A stretch of 64,000 nt of DNA from Aldehydirespirator sp028819505 (lineage in GTDB: Bacteria; Actinomycetota; Acidimicrobiia; Acidimicrobiales; Aldehydirespiratoraceae), in contig OZ242297.1 in assembly GCA_965207755.1 (NCBI GenBank), positions 3,658,001 through 3,722,000 on the forward strand, given 5' to 3'. Within the stretch, counting starts at the first letter, position 1. Every line of letters begins with the position of its first letter. Positions 43,333 through 52,615 of the stretch are shown piece after piece. The translations under genes were made by a program, and so were the position numbers. The notes beneath the pieces are model-generated. The model did no database searches. It was given only the letters and a program-made list of their open reading frames with translations, and was not told the DNA's origin.

Positions 43333-43899
43333 ATGGGATTCGACAACACCGTAACCGTCGTGGGCAACGTCACCCGCGACCCCGAACTGCGATTCGCCCA
43401 GTCGGGCATGGCCATAGCCCAGTTCGGGGTGGCTTGGAATCGGAGGCGGCAGGACCAGGAGGACGAGGTCTCGTTCTTCGACGTCACCTGCTTCCGTCAA
43501 CTCGCCGAGAACGTCGTAGAATCGGTTCACAAGGGAGCACGGGTGGTCATCTACGGCACCCTCCAGCAGCGGAGCTGGGAGACGGACAGCGGAGACCGTC
43601 GCTCGAAGGTCGAGATTCTGGCCGACGACGTGGCGCCCAGCTTGAGATGGGCCACGGCCGAGGTGACGAGGAACGAATATCGCGGCGGCGGCGACCGGGG
43701 TGAGGGCGGCCGCGGCGGGCATCGCGGCGGCGACGGCGGGCACCGCGGCGGCGACGGCGGGCATCGCGGCGGCGACGGCGGGTCCCGCGGTTCGAGCGGC
43801 CCCCGTCCGGCTGGTCCTGAGGCGCTCGGACCCCGGCACGGCGGCGGGACGCAGCCGGCAGGCGCGGCGAGTTCCAGCGTCGACGAAGAGCCGTTCTGA
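43333..43899 (+). CDS. ssb: Single-stranded DNA-binding protein
   Basis: 188 residues. The OB fold covers residues 1-110 (NTVTVVGNVTRDPELRFAQS, FFDVTCFRQLAENVVESVHK, VVIYGTLQQRSWE). The disordered tail holds a Gly/His/Arg repeat and ends in the acidic tip VDEEPF, used to recruit partners such as RecO and PriA-type proteins. It stands between the S6 and S18 genes, as in most bacteria. Confidence 0.97.
   Translation: MGFDNTVTVVGNVTRDPELRFAQSGMAIAQFGVAWNRRRQDQEDEVSFFDVTCFRQLAENVVESVHKGARVVIYGTLQQRSWETDSGDRRSKVEILADDVAPSLRWATAEVTRNEYRGGGDRGEGGRGGHRGGDGGHRGGDGGHRGGDGGSRGSSGPRPAGPEALGPRHGGGTQPAGAASSSVDEEPF
43720..43782 (+). repeat. Three 21-bp tandem repeats in the ssb linker
   Basis: Three units of CATCGCGGCGGCGACGGCGGG type, 43720-43740, 43741-43761 and 43762-43782, differing at one base. 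Each encodes HRGGDGG and lengthens the Ssb linker before its acidic tip. Confidence 0.88.
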
Positions 43900-43934
43900 G
43901 ACCGGTCCATCGATACTGACACGAGGAGACGGGA

Positions 43935-44369
43935 GTGCCCAAGACCAAGGTGCGGGGCAAGAACCGCGACAACAGCCGCCGAGCGAAGAAGAAGGTGAGC
44001 TTCCTCACCACTGAGGGAATCACCTACGTCGACTGGAAGAATGAGAAGCTGCTGCGGAAGTTCATGTCCGAGCGGGCCAAGATCCGGGCCCGCCGTGTGA
44101 CCGGCAACAACGCCCAGCAGCAGAAGCTCGTCGCCGATGCCATCAAGCTGGCTCGCGAGATGGCCCTGGTTCCCTACTCGAGCCGGGTCACGACCCAACG
44201 CCAGAACAAGGACCGCGACGGCCGGTCCCGGGCGGCCGGCCCGGCGCCGCGCCCGTCCGCGCCGCCTCCCGGGAGTGCATCTCCCGACGAGGAGGCGGAC
44301 GATGCCGACGCTGTTGCATCCGGACTCGTCGATGCCATGGCCGCCGGCACGGGACAGGACCGGGCATGA
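43935..44369 (+). CDS. rpsR: 30S ribosomal protein S18 with C-terminal extension
   Basis: 144 residues, GTG start with GAGGAGACGGG upstream. The S18 core is clear: DWKNEKLLRKFMSERAKIRA, RRVTGNNAQQQKLVADAIKL, AREMALVPYSSR. Normal S18 is about 75-90 residues; here some 55 extra residues follow, Pro/Ala/Ser-rich then acidic (SPDEEADDADAVASG). The end overlaps rplI by four bases. Confidence 0.95.
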   Translation: MPKTKVRGKNRDNSRRAKKKVSFLTTEGITYVDWKNEKLLRKFMSERAKIRARRVTGNNAQQQKLVADAIKLAREMALVPYSSRVTTQRQNKDRDGRSRAAGPAPRPSAPPPGSASPDEEADDADAVASGLVDAMAAGTGQDRA

Positions 44370-44815
44370 AGGTCGTGTTGCGCGCCGACGTGGACGGGCT
44401 GGGCCGCAAGGGCGACGTGTGCGATGTGGCCGCCGGCTATGCCCGCAACTATCTCGTTCCGAAGGGCTTGGCTCTGAGGTCGTCGGCCGGCGCTGAGCGC
44501 CAGGCCGAGGCGATGCGGCGCAGCGCTGCGCTGCGCCGCGCCGCCGGCCGCGCCGATGCTGAGGAGATAGCGGTGAGGCTCGCGCCGGCCGTTCTGTCGG
44601 TGCCGGCCCGTGCCGCGGAGTCCGGGCACCTCTACGGCTCGGTGGGACCGGCCGACATCGTGGCCGCAGTCGAGTCCCAAGTCGGGGCGGTGGTCGACAG
44701 CAAGGCTGTGGCCTTGGAGGCGCCCATAAGGGAGACCGGCGCCCACACCGTGCTGTTCCGGCTCCACGAGGACGTGGAGGTGCCGGTGACTGTCGAGGTG
44801 ACGGCCCAGGACTGA
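44366..44815 (+). CDS. rplI: 50S ribosomal protein L9
   Basis: 149 residues. MKVVLRADVDGLGRKGDVCD and VAAGYARNYLVPKGLAL are the L9 N-terminal signature; SGHLYGSVGPADIVAAV belongs to the C-terminal domain. Translationally coupled to rpsR. Confidence 0.97.
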   Translation: MKVVLRADVDGLGRKGDVCDVAAGYARNYLVPKGLALRSSAGAERQAEAMRRSAALRRAAGRADAEEIAVRLAPAVLSVPARAAESGHLYGSVGPADIVAAVESQVGAVVDSKAVALEAPIRETGAHTVLFRLHEDVEVPVTVEVTAQD

Positions 44816-44988
44816 TCCGCCCACAGCATTCCACATCAAACTCGCGAGATCCACTGCTGAATCCCCCGCCGCGACGCGAAATCAACAGGCATCGTCCACC
44901 GGCGGCCGGCATCCTGTCGCACCCCCCCGTTAGCGTCGCGCCCACGCCGCCGGGTCCGGCGGTGTGGGGAGATGAAGGGCGTCAGTAC

Positions 44989-46383
44989 GTGAGCGTTGCC
45001 GATAGCGCGACTTGGCCCGGCGGGGGCACGAGCACTGCGGCCGAACGGCGCGACGTGCGCGTTCCTCCTCACAACCTGGTGGCCGAAGAGTCCCTGCTGG
45101 GCGCCATGCTGCTGTCGCGCGACGCCATTGCCGACGTGCTGGAGACGGTGACCGCGGAGCACTTCTACCGGCCCGCGCATGCCCGGGTCTTCGAGGCGGT
45201 GCACAGCCTCTACAGCACCGGCGACCCGGCCGACGCGGTGACGGTGGCCGAGATCTTGGAGCGCAACGACACCCTGGAGGCCATTGGAGGCCTGGACGGC
45301 CTGCTCTCGCTGCAGATGAACACGCCGGCCACCTCGAACGCCGCCTCCTACGCCCGCATCGTGCAGGAGAACCACACGCTGCGCCGCCTCATCGAGGTGG
45401 CCGGAGAGATCGCGGAGTTGGGCTACGGCCGCCCCGACGATGTGACCAAGGCAGTGGACTGGGCCGAGAACCTGATGTACCAGGTGGCCCAAGGGCAGGT
45501 GGGGGACAACACGGTCCAGCTCTCGGAACTGCTCGACGGCACGCTGGACAGGCTCGAGGAGCTCTACGAGCACGGCGGGGCCATCACCGGCACCGCCACC
45601 GGCTACAACGATCTCGACAAGCTGCTGTCGGGCCTGCAGCCGTCCTCGCTGTACGTGGTCGGCGGCCGCCCGTCCATGGGCAAGACCTCGTTCGCGCTGG
45701 GCATGGCCGCCCACGCGGCCATACGCGGGCACCGGCCGGTCCTGGTCTTCTCGCTGGAGATGGGCCATATGGAGCTGACCCAGCGGCTGCTCTGCTCCGA
45801 GGCTCGGGTCGACTCCACCAAGATGCGCGACGGCCGTCTCGACGACGCCGACTGGAACCGGATCAACGCCGCCATCGGCCGGCTGGCGGAGGCGCCCATC
45901 TGGATCGACGACAACCCGAACGTGACGGTCATGGAGATCAGGGCACGCGCCCGCCGCCTGAAGAGCCAGGTCGGCGACCTCGCCATGGTCGTCGTGGACT
46001 ACCTGCAGTTGATGACGGGCCGTCAGAGCGCCGACAGCCGCCAGGTCGAGGTGGCCGAGATCTCGCGGGGCATGAAGATCCTCGCCCGCGAGCTCGAATG
46101 CCCGGTCGTGGCGCTGTCGCAGCTCTCCCGCAACCTCGAGATGCGCCAGCAGAAGCGCCCCATCCTCGCCGACCTGCGGGAGTCGGGCGCCATCGAGCAG
46201 GACGCCGACGTGGTGATGTTCATCTACCGTGACGAGGTCTACAACCCCGACAACGCCGACACTTCGGGCACGGCCGAGGTGATAGTGGCCAAGAATCGCA
46301 ACGGCCCCACAGCCACCACCACTCTGGCGTTCCTGTCGCGGTTCACCACGTTCGCCAACTTCGCGGCCCGGCCCGCCATCTGA
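44989..46383 (+). CDS. dnaB: Replicative DNA helicase DnaB
   Basis: 464 residues from the GTG at 44989 (a GTG at 44962 would add nine). N-terminal domain: PPHNLVAEESLLGAMLLSRD. ATPase: VVGGRPSMGKTSFALGMAAH (Walker A), LVFSLEMGHMELTQRLLCSE, MVVVDYLQLMTGRQSADSRQ (Walker B), and DLRESGAIEQDADVVMFIYR. No intein interrupts the Walker motifs, unlike in several actinobacteria. Last gene of the rpsF operon; spacing from rplI is about 170 bp. Confidence 0.97.
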   Translation: MSVADSATWPGGGTSTAAERRDVRVPPHNLVAEESLLGAMLLSRDAIADVLETVTAEHFYRPAHARVFEAVHSLYSTGDPADAVTVAEILERNDTLEAIGGLDGLLSLQMNTPATSNAASYARIVQENHTLRRLIEVAGEIAELGYGRPDDVTKAVDWAENLMYQVAQGQVGDNTVQLSELLDGTLDRLEELYEHGGAITGTATGYNDLDKLLSGLQPSSLYVVGGRPSMGKTSFALGMAAHAAIRGHRPVLVFSLEMGHMELTQRLLCSEARVDSTKMRDGRLDDADWNRINAAIGRLAEAPIWIDDNPNVTVMEIRARARRLKSQVGDLAMVVVDYLQLMTGRQSADSRQVEVAEISRGMKILARELECPVVALSQLSRNLEMRQQKRPILADLRESGAIEQDADVVMFIYRDEVYNPDNADTSGTAEVIVAKNRNGPTATTTLAFLSRFTTFANFAARPAI

Positions 46384-46395
46384 CGAGGCCTCTGG

Positions 46396-46605
46396 GTGTT
46401 CCTTGGTCAGAACCTCCTGGCCTGGCTGGTGCTGGCCCTGGGGGCGTCGATGGCTGCGGGCAACCTGGCCGCGCTGCTGCGGCCGAGACCCGACCGTCGC
46501 GACCCGACCGATCTGGACCGCGCTCCGCTGGGTCGAAGCATCCTGTACATAGTCATCGGTTCGGTGGCCGCCGTGTGGGCCATAGCATCACTGCTGTCGT
46601 CCTAG
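46396..46605 (+). CDS. Small two-helix membrane protein
   Basis: 69 residues from a GTG 12 bp after dnaB. Two hydrophobic segments (NLLAWLVLALGASMAAGNLA; ILYIVIGSVAAVWAIASLL) flank a basic/acidic loop (RPRPDRRDPTDLDRAPLGRS). No family identified. The stop codon falls inside the start of the 102-bp repeat copy 2. Confidence 0.6.
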   Translation: MFLGQNLLAWLVLALGASMAAGNLAALLRPRPDRRDPTDLDRAPLGRSILYIVIGSVAAVWAIASLLSS

Positions 46606-46702
46606 TGGTATGTCGGCAGTACGATTGCGGGACCCTGTAGTCCATGGCGCGAGGTCAGAGACTTGGCAGGTCGCTCAACCAAACCCGCGGCACACCATTG
46701 GA
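46601..46702. repeat. 102-bp element with terminal inverted repeats, copy 2
   Basis: Begins CCTAGTGGTATGTCG, identical to copy 1 in the first 12 bases, and ends CGGCACACCATTGGA. It contains TTGGCAGGTCGCTCAACC followed by AAACC, shared exactly with the partial copy at 57702-57742. It ends 20 bp upstream of the acyl-CoA dehydrogenase start, overlapping the stop of the small membrane-protein gene. Confidence 0.8.
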
Positions 46703-46722
46703 CACAGGAGGGAGGCCGAGTC

Positions 46723-48069
46723 GTGACACCTTCAGCACTGGTCGGCCATCTGGACCAGGCGTCGCTCGATCTTGCGATGTCGCCACAGGCCCGCCCGCTG
46801 TTCGACCGGGTGGTGGAGTTCGTGGCCGAGCAGGTGGAGCCGGTCACGGCCGAGTTCTTCAGGCTCGGCGAGGGCCGGGCCGAGCGCTGGGGCTACGGCC
46901 CCGGCCAGCTCGAGTTGCTCGACAGCCTCAAGGCGCGGGCCAAGGCCGCCGGGCTGTGGAACTTCTTCCTGCCCGGCGCCGCCAGCGGAGAGGGCCTGAG
47001 CAACCTCGACTACGCCTACATCGCGGCCGAGCTCGGCAAGAACCCCATCGCCTCGGAGTGCCTCAATTGCAGCGCCCCCGACACCGGCAACATGGAGGTG
47101 CTCGAACGGGTGGGCACGCCCGCGCAGAAGCAGCAGTGGCTCGAGCCGCTGCTGGCCGGGGAGATCAGGTCGTGTTTCGCCATGACCGAGCCGACCCTGG
47201 CCTCCTCGGACGCCAAGAACATCGCCACCCGGGCGGTGCTCGACGGCGACGAATGGCTCATCACCGGCGAGAAGTACTACATCTCGGGCGCCGGGGACCC
47301 GCGCTGCAAGCTCATGATCTGCATGGTGCAGACCAGTCCCGACGGCCCTCCGCACCGCCGGCAGTCCCAGATCCTCGTGCCCATGGACACGCCGGGCGTG
47401 GACGTGGTCGGCCCGATGCACGTGTTCGGCGAGGACGACGCGCCCCACGGCCACATGCACATCCGGCTCGACGGCGTGCGGGTGCCGGCGTCGAACATCC
47501 TGCTCGGCGAGGGTCGCGGCTTCGAGATTTCCCAGCTGCGGCTCGGTCCGGGCCGCATCCACCACTGCATGCGATCCATCGGCGCGGCCGAGAAGGCCCT
47601 GGACCTCATGGTGCGCCGGGGCCTTAGCCGGGAGGCCTTCGGGCGCCCCCTGGCCCGACTCGGCGGGAACACCGAGATCATCGCCCGGGCCCGGGTGGAG
47701 ATCGAGGCCATGCGGCTCATGGTGCTGCGGGCGGCCAAGGCCATGGACACCCTCGGCAACGCCGAGGCCCGCGTCTGGGTGAGCGCGGTGAAGGCCATGG
47801 TCCCGGAACGGGTCTGCGACATCATCGACCAGTCCATCCAGATGCACGGCGCCACCGGCGTGTCGCAGTGGACGCCGCTTGCCCGCATGTACGCCAACCA
47901 GCGGACCCTGCGCCTCGCGGACGGTCCCGACGAGGTCCACTGGTTCGTGGTCGGCCGGGCGGAGTTGGCGGCCCATGAAGGGCTCGGCGATCCGGCCGGG
48001 GAGGCGCGGCAGCGACAGCTTGCCGGGAGGGGGCCGAGCCTGCGGGGCCGTGGCCGGAGCGGCCCGTGA
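46723..48069 (+). CDS. Acyl-CoA dehydrogenase (ACAD10/11-like)
   Basis: 448 residues from a GTG preceded by AGGAGGGAGG. FAD and substrate motifs: CFAMTEPTLASSDAKNIATR, ITGEKYYISGAGDPRCKLMI, FGRPLARLGGNTEIIARARV and IQMHGATGVSQWTPLARMYA. The ISGAGDPRCK block is typical of the ACAD10/11-like subgroup. It oxidises an acyl-CoA at the alpha-beta bond and probably serves the same pathway as the acyl-CoA synthetase 130 bp downstream. The last 20 residues are Gly/Arg-rich and partly encoded by a REP-like element. Confidence 0.9.
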   Translation: MTPSALVGHLDQASLDLAMSPQARPLFDRVVEFVAEQVEPVTAEFFRLGEGRAERWGYGPGQLELLDSLKARAKAAGLWNFFLPGAASGEGLSNLDYAYIAAELGKNPIASECLNCSAPDTGNMEVLERVGTPAQKQQWLEPLLAGEIRSCFAMTEPTLASSDAKNIATRAVLDGDEWLITGEKYYISGAGDPRCKLMICMVQTSPDGPPHRRQSQILVPMDTPGVDVVGPMHVFGEDDAPHGHMHIRLDGVRVPASNILLGEGRGFEISQLRLGPGRIHHCMRSIGAAEKALDLMVRRGLSREAFGRPLARLGGNTEIIARARVEIEAMRLMVLRAAKAMDTLGNAEARVWVSAVKAMVPERVCDIIDQSIQMHGATGVSQWTPLARMYANQRTLRLADGPDEVHWFVVGRAELAAHEGLGDPAGEARQRQLAGRGPSLRGRGRSGP

Positions 48070-48093
48070 GCGCAGCGAGCAGGAGCGGGCGCC
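48051..48093. repeat. REP-like element, copy F, overlapping a gene end
   Basis: GCCGGAGCGGCCCGTGAGCG then CAGCGAGCAGGAGCGGG. The first part encodes the final residues and stop codon of the acyl-CoA dehydrogenase. Confidence 0.8.
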
Positions 48094-48197
48094 GCCCTGT
48101 CTCGGCGCCGGGACTCTCGCCTGCCCGCGCCGCGCGAATTTGAAGTAGCGTTCGCCGGACGGGCGACCGCTCGCATGAGCGTGAAGGAGGCCGACGC

Positions 48198-50084
48198 GTG
48201 ACGATCACCTCGGAACGACCCAGCCGCCATGTTCCTCTGCCCGCCGCCGGCGCGGCCGGCGCGACCACGGTCGCGTCGCTGGCGCGGGACTGGGCGCGGC
48301 GCAGCCCCCAGCAGGTCGCCATGCGGGAGAAGGACTTCGGCATCTGGCAGGAGTACAGCTGGGCCCGGACCTGGGACCTGGTCGAGACAGCGGCCCATGG
48401 CCTGCTGGAGTTGGGGGTCGAGGTCGGCGACCGCGTCGCCATCCACTCCGAGGACCGGCCCGAGTGGATCATCCTCGACCTGGCCGCCGTGGCCGTGCGG
48501 GGCGTGACCGTCGGCCTCTACCCGACCAACCCGACCGCCGAGGTCGAGTACCTGATCGGCGACTGCGCGCCGGTGGTCTTCTTCGCCGAGGATCAGGAGC
48601 AGGTCGACAAGGTGCTCGAGGTTCCCGACGAGACGGCCGCCTCTGTCCGGCGCATCATCTACACCGAGCCGAGAGGCTTCGGCGACTACGACGATCCGCG
48701 GCTGCTGTTCTGGGACGCCTTCCTGGAGATGGGCCGCCGCCACCGCGACGCCCACCCCGAAGCGGTGGCCGATCGGATGGCCAATGCCACCGACACCGAT
48801 GTGATGACGCTGGTGTACACCTCGGGCACCACTGGTCCGCCCAAGGGCGCGATGCTGACCAACGCCAACGCGGGCTACTGCGTCGAAAAGATCGTCAACG
48901 AGGTCGACCGCTTCCCCGACGGCACCGGCCCCAACCCCAGGGACCTCATCGTCACGTACCTGCCGCTGTGCCATGTGGCTGAACGGATCTTCTCCACTTG
49001 GACCCTCGTCGGGGCGGGCCCGTCGTTGAACTTCGCGGAGTCGATCGAGACCGTCACCGGGAACCTGCGCGAGATCCAGCCGACGCTGTTCTTCGCCGTG
49101 CCCAGGATCTGGGAGCGGCTGCTTGCTCTGATCACCATCAGGGGCAACGACGCGACGTTCTTCAAGCGGGTCTGCCTGCGCTTCGCGATGGCCTTGGCGC
49201 GGGTGATCGGACGGCGGAAGGTGGCCAACGGCGGCGACCACACGCCGGTGACCCGGCTGTTGTACGCCGTGGGCCAGCCGCTGGTGTTCCGGGCGATGAA
49301 GGAGCGGATCGGTCTGCGCCGCTGCCGCCACGCCGGCTCGGGCGCGGCCGCCATCGCGCCCGAGGTGCTCGAGTTCTTCATCGGCATCGGCGTGCCGGTG
49401 TTCGAGCTGTACGGCATGACCGAGAACTCGGCCGTGGCGACCTGCAACTTCGCGGGCCGGATGAAGCTGGGGACGGTAGGGGAGCCCTACGCCGACATCG
49501 GCCTGCGCATCGACGAGGCAACCGGAGAGATCCAGACTAGGCATCCCGGCGTGTTCGCGGGCTACTGGAACAAGCCGGACAAGACGGTGGAGACGTTCAC
49601 CGACGACGGGTGGCTGATGACCGGCGACGTGGGGGAGTGGGTGGACGGCACCCACATAAAGATCGTCGACCGCATCAAGCACATCATCATCACCTCCGGC
49701 GGCAAGAACATCTCGCCGTCTGAGATCGAGAACAGCCTGAAGACATCGCCCTACGTGAAGGAGGCGATGGTCATCGGCGACGGCCGCAAGTTCGTGACCG
49801 CCCTGATCGGCATCGAGCTGGAGACGGTGGGCGACTGGGCCCAGCGCAACAACATCCCCTACACCACCTACCGGGATCTCTCCGAGAAGGAAGAGGTGAT
49901 CGAGTTGGTCTCCAAAGTGGTGGACGAGACCAACAACAAGTTCGCGCGGGTCGAGCAGATCAAGAAGTTCAAGATGATCCCGAAGGAGCTCGACCATGAG
50001 GACGGGGAGCTGACCGCCACCCAGAAGCTCAAGCGCAACGCCATGGAGGACATGTTCCGCGACCTGGTGGAGTCGATGTACTGA
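48198..50084 (+). CDS. Long-chain acyl-CoA synthetase (AMP-binding, FadD15/ACSL type)
   Basis: 628 residues, GTG start with GAAGGAGG upstream. AMP-binding motif TLVYTSGTTGPPKGAMLTNA, VFELYGMTENSAVATCNFAG, DDGWLMTGDVGEW, and the hinge IVDRIKHIIITSGGKNISPS are complete. The C-terminal end (ELTATQKLKRNAM) has the catalytic lysine region. It activates a carboxylic acid to its CoA thioester. Its stop overlaps the ATG of the Liv-type permease, so ligase and transporter are coupled. Confidence 0.92.
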   Translation: MTITSERPSRHVPLPAAGAAGATTVASLARDWARRSPQQVAMREKDFGIWQEYSWARTWDLVETAAHGLLELGVEVGDRVAIHSEDRPEWIILDLAAVAVRGVTVGLYPTNPTAEVEYLIGDCAPVVFFAEDQEQVDKVLEVPDETAASVRRIIYTEPRGFGDYDDPRLLFWDAFLEMGRRHRDAHPEAVADRMANATDTDVMTLVYTSGTTGPPKGAMLTNANAGYCVEKIVNEVDRFPDGTGPNPRDLIVTYLPLCHVAERIFSTWTLVGAGPSLNFAESIETVTGNLREIQPTLFFAVPRIWERLLALITIRGNDATFFKRVCLRFAMALARVIGRRKVANGGDHTPVTRLLYAVGQPLVFRAMKERIGLRRCRHAGSGAAAIAPEVLEFFIGIGVPVFELYGMTENSAVATCNFAGRMKLGTVGEPYADIGLRIDEATGEIQTRHPGVFAGYWNKPDKTVETFTDDGWLMTGDVGEWVDGTHIKIVDRIKHIIITSGGKNISPSEIENSLKTSPYVKEAMVIGDGRKFVTALIGIELETVGDWAQRNNIPYTTYRDLSEKEEVIELVSKVVDETNNKFARVEQIKKFKMIPKELDHEDGELTATQKLKRNAMEDMFRDLVESMY

Positions 50085-51247
50085 TGGTCGGCGCCGCGAT
50101 CCGGGGCCCGGAGAGCCCCGGCCTGGTGGCAGGCATGGCAGCCAGGCTTCAGACGGTCGACCTGCGCCGGGGCGCCCCGGTGGGCTTCCTCGTCGGAGCG
50201 CTGGCCGCAGCTCTGATCTTCGGGATGGTGCAGTTGGCCAACGATCCGGCGTTGTTCTTCCAGACGTTCATGAAGTCCATGGGGCTCGGCTCGGTGTACG
50301 CCCTGATCGCGCTGGGCTTCGTGCTGATCTTCAAGGCCACCCAGACCGTCAACTTCGCCCAGGGCGCCCTTGCCGCTACCGGGGCACTGTTCGTGGCGTT
50401 CCTGGTACAGGAGAGGAACGTCTTCTCCGAGGGCGAGAGTTTCTCGGTCAGAGACGGCCACATCCCGTTCACGCGCATCGGCAACCCCCTCAACAGCCTG
50501 GGCGGCCCGGACTGGGCGTACTGGTTCGCGAGCGTGGCCGCGGCGCTGGTGTTCGCGGCCGTGGTGGGACTGGTCGTGGAGCGGTTGGCGATACGGCCGA
50601 TGATCGGTGAGCCCCTGTTCTCGGTGGCGGTGATCACCCTCGGGCTCGAGATCATGTTCCGGGTGTTCAACAACGATGCGGTCGTCATCGAGTACCGCTC
50701 GGTGGGCGCGCCCTGGAGCCTCGACGGGTTCCATGTGGGCGGGGAGCTGATCAACTGGAGCTTCGTGGCCGCCATAGCGACCGCGGCGGTCGCGTTCGTG
50801 GCGGTGTACTTCTTCTACCGGTCGCGGCTCGGGATCGCCATGCGGGCCGTGGCCTTCGACCAGGAGGCGGCAATGGCCCAGGGCATCAACGTGGGCCGGG
50901 TCTTCGCCATCGCCTGGGCCGCGGGCGCTGTCCTGGCGGCCATCGGCGGCATCTTCGCCACCCAGCCCCCGGTCGACCAGACCATCTCGGTGGACCAGGA
51001 GACCGCCAACATCGCCTTCCGGGCCCTCCCCGCGGTGATCCTGGGAGGGTTGGACTCGGTGACGGGAGCCCTGCTGGGAGGCCTGCTCGTCGGGGTGGCC
51101 GAGATCTACGCCGGCCAGTACGCGGCGGCCAACACGTCATGGCTGGGCGCCGGCTACCCGCTGATCGTGCCCTACGTGGTGATGCTCATCGGCCTGTTGG
51201 TGCGACCCTACGGGCTGTTCGGCACCCCCGAGATCCATAGGGTGTGA
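50084..51247 (+). CDS. Branched-chain amino-acid-type ABC permease, LivH family
   Basis: 387 residues. About eight membrane segments with LivH motifs: SMGLGSVYALIALGFVLIFK, ATQTVNFAQGALAATGALF, VVLRPMIGEP-like RLAIRPMIGEPLFSVAVIT, and ALPAVILGGLDSVTGALLGG. It is one of two membrane subunits of a HAAT-type importer. Because it overlaps the acyl-CoA synthetase gene, the imported substrate may be a carboxylic acid rather than an amino acid. Confidence 0.9.
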   Translation: MVGAAIRGPESPGLVAGMAARLQTVDLRRGAPVGFLVGALAAALIFGMVQLANDPALFFQTFMKSMGLGSVYALIALGFVLIFKATQTVNFAQGALAATGALFVAFLVQERNVFSEGESFSVRDGHIPFTRIGNPLNSLGGPDWAYWFASVAAALVFAAVVGLVVERLAIRPMIGEPLFSVAVITLGLEIMFRVFNNDAVVIEYRSVGAPWSLDGFHVGGELINWSFVAAIATAAVAFVAVYFFYRSRLGIAMRAVAFDQEAAMAQGINVGRVFAIAWAAGAVLAAIGGIFATQPPVDQTISVDQETANIAFRALPAVILGGLDSVTGALLGGLLVGVAEIYAGQYAAANTSWLGAGYPLIVPYVVMLIGLLVRPYGLFGTPEIHRV

Positions 51248-51285
51248 GCGTGCTCGGCGGCCACCGGGTGAGAGGGATCTGAGCG

Positions 51286-52536
51286 ATGCTGGGCCGCCCT
51301 CGCCTGTACACCGAGTACCGCCAGGAAGCTCAGATGCTGCCGACGTGGACCCAGAAGGTGGTGTTCACGCTGTTCATTGTCCTGCTGTTCCTGCTGCCCT
51401 TCGACCTGCCGGTGGTCAGCCACATCCCGGTGGTGCGCTTCCTGGGGGACGGCGACTGGCTGCTGATCGTGTCGCGGATGCTGGTCTTCGCGATCGCGGC
51501 GCTCGGCCTGAACCTGCTCAGCGGCCTGGGCGGGCAGGTGTCTCTCGGCCATGCCTTCTTCATGGGGGTCGGGGCATGTGCGGCCGTCTATCTCGGCGGG
51601 ACCAGCGGTGAGGCCACCTGGGGCCATTCACTGCCGGTCTGGATCTGGCTGCCCGGTGCAGGCATCGCCGCCGCGCTGGTGGGGGTGGTCGTGTCGCCGG
51701 TGGCGGTGAGGCTGCGCGGCCTCTACCTGGCCATAGTCACGTTGGGCCTCGTCTTTCTGGGCATCCATTTCGGGAACACCAGCTGGGGCACCAAGATCGC
51801 GGGCGCGCCCGCCTACGGCCGGGAGTTCCCGAAGCTCGATGTGCGGCTCTGGAAGGAGGAGAGGCCGCTGGTCGATGTCAGCAGCGACGGGCGCTGGCTC
51901 TGGTTCGACGTCACCGACCTGCAGAAGCTGTACCTGTTCTTGCTCGTGCTGACCATCCTGTTCGCGGTGGTGGCCAAGAATCTGGCCCGCACCCGCACAG
52001 GCCGGGCTCTGCAGGCCATCCGGGATCGCGACATCGCGGCCGAGGTGATGGGCGTGGCCGAGTTCCGCTACAAGGTCATCGGCTTCGCAGTGTCGTCGTT
52101 CTTCGCCGGTGTCGCGGGGGCGCTGTTCGCAGCGCTGCTCCAGAGGCTGCAGGTCGATGAGTTCGGTCTGTTCCTGTCGGTCGAGTTCATCGCCATCCTG
52201 CTGATCGGTGGGGCGGGCACGACCGCCGGGCCCCTGATCGGCAGTTTCTTCGTGGTCATGGTGCCCGAGTTCGTGAAGGCCTTCACCAAGTGGCTGGAGG
52301 GAGCGGAGGGTGGACCCGCCGAACTGCTCGCCCGAGCAGTTCTCACCGAGGGGGACGACTTCGGTGTCATCAACACCGCCATCCAGACGCCGGGATGGAC
52401 GCTGAGCGTGGACGCCTGGAACATCGTGCTCTTCGGCGCGCTGATCATCGTGTTCCTGATCGCCGAGCCGCTGGGAATCTTCGGCATCTGGGTGCGAATC
52501 CGCAACTACTGGCAGAGATGGCCGTTCAGCTATTGA
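51286..52536 (+). CDS. Branched-chain amino-acid-type ABC permease, LivM family
   Basis: 416 residues. LivM motifs: AIAALGLNLLSGLGGQVSLG, HAFFMGVGACAAVY, RTGRALQAIRDRDIAAEVMG (the EAA-like ATPase-coupling loop) and IAILLIGGAGTTAGPLIGSF. An insertion of about 50 residues with charged sequence (KLDVRLWKEERPLVDVSSDG) separates two membrane segments. Pairs with the LivH-type permease. Confidence 0.9.
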   Translation: MLGRPRLYTEYRQEAQMLPTWTQKVVFTLFIVLLFLLPFDLPVVSHIPVVRFLGDGDWLLIVSRMLVFAIAALGLNLLSGLGGQVSLGHAFFMGVGACAAVYLGGTSGEATWGHSLPVWIWLPGAGIAAALVGVVVSPVAVRLRGLYLAIVTLGLVFLGIHFGNTSWGTKIAGAPAYGREFPKLDVRLWKEERPLVDVSSDGRWLWFDVTDLQKLYLFLLVLTILFAVVAKNLARTRTGRALQAIRDRDIAAEVMGVAEFRYKVIGFAVSSFFAGVAGALFAALLQRLQVDEFGLFLSVEFIAILLIGGAGTTAGPLIGSFFVVMVPEFVKAFTKWLEGAEGGPAELLARAVLTEGDDFGVINTAIQTPGWTLSVDAWNIVLFGALIIVFLIAEPLGIFGIWVRIRNYWQRWPFSY

Positions 52537-52615
52537 TAAACCGCCGTCCCCGAGTCAAGATGTGAGCACCGTCCGGGTGTTCCTAGCCCAACAAGCAAAC
52601 TGGAGGAGACAGACC

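Noticed and set aside
44989..46383. Possible intein in dnaB, as in several actinobacteria
   Set aside because: Walker A and B motifs are uninterrupted and the length is normal.
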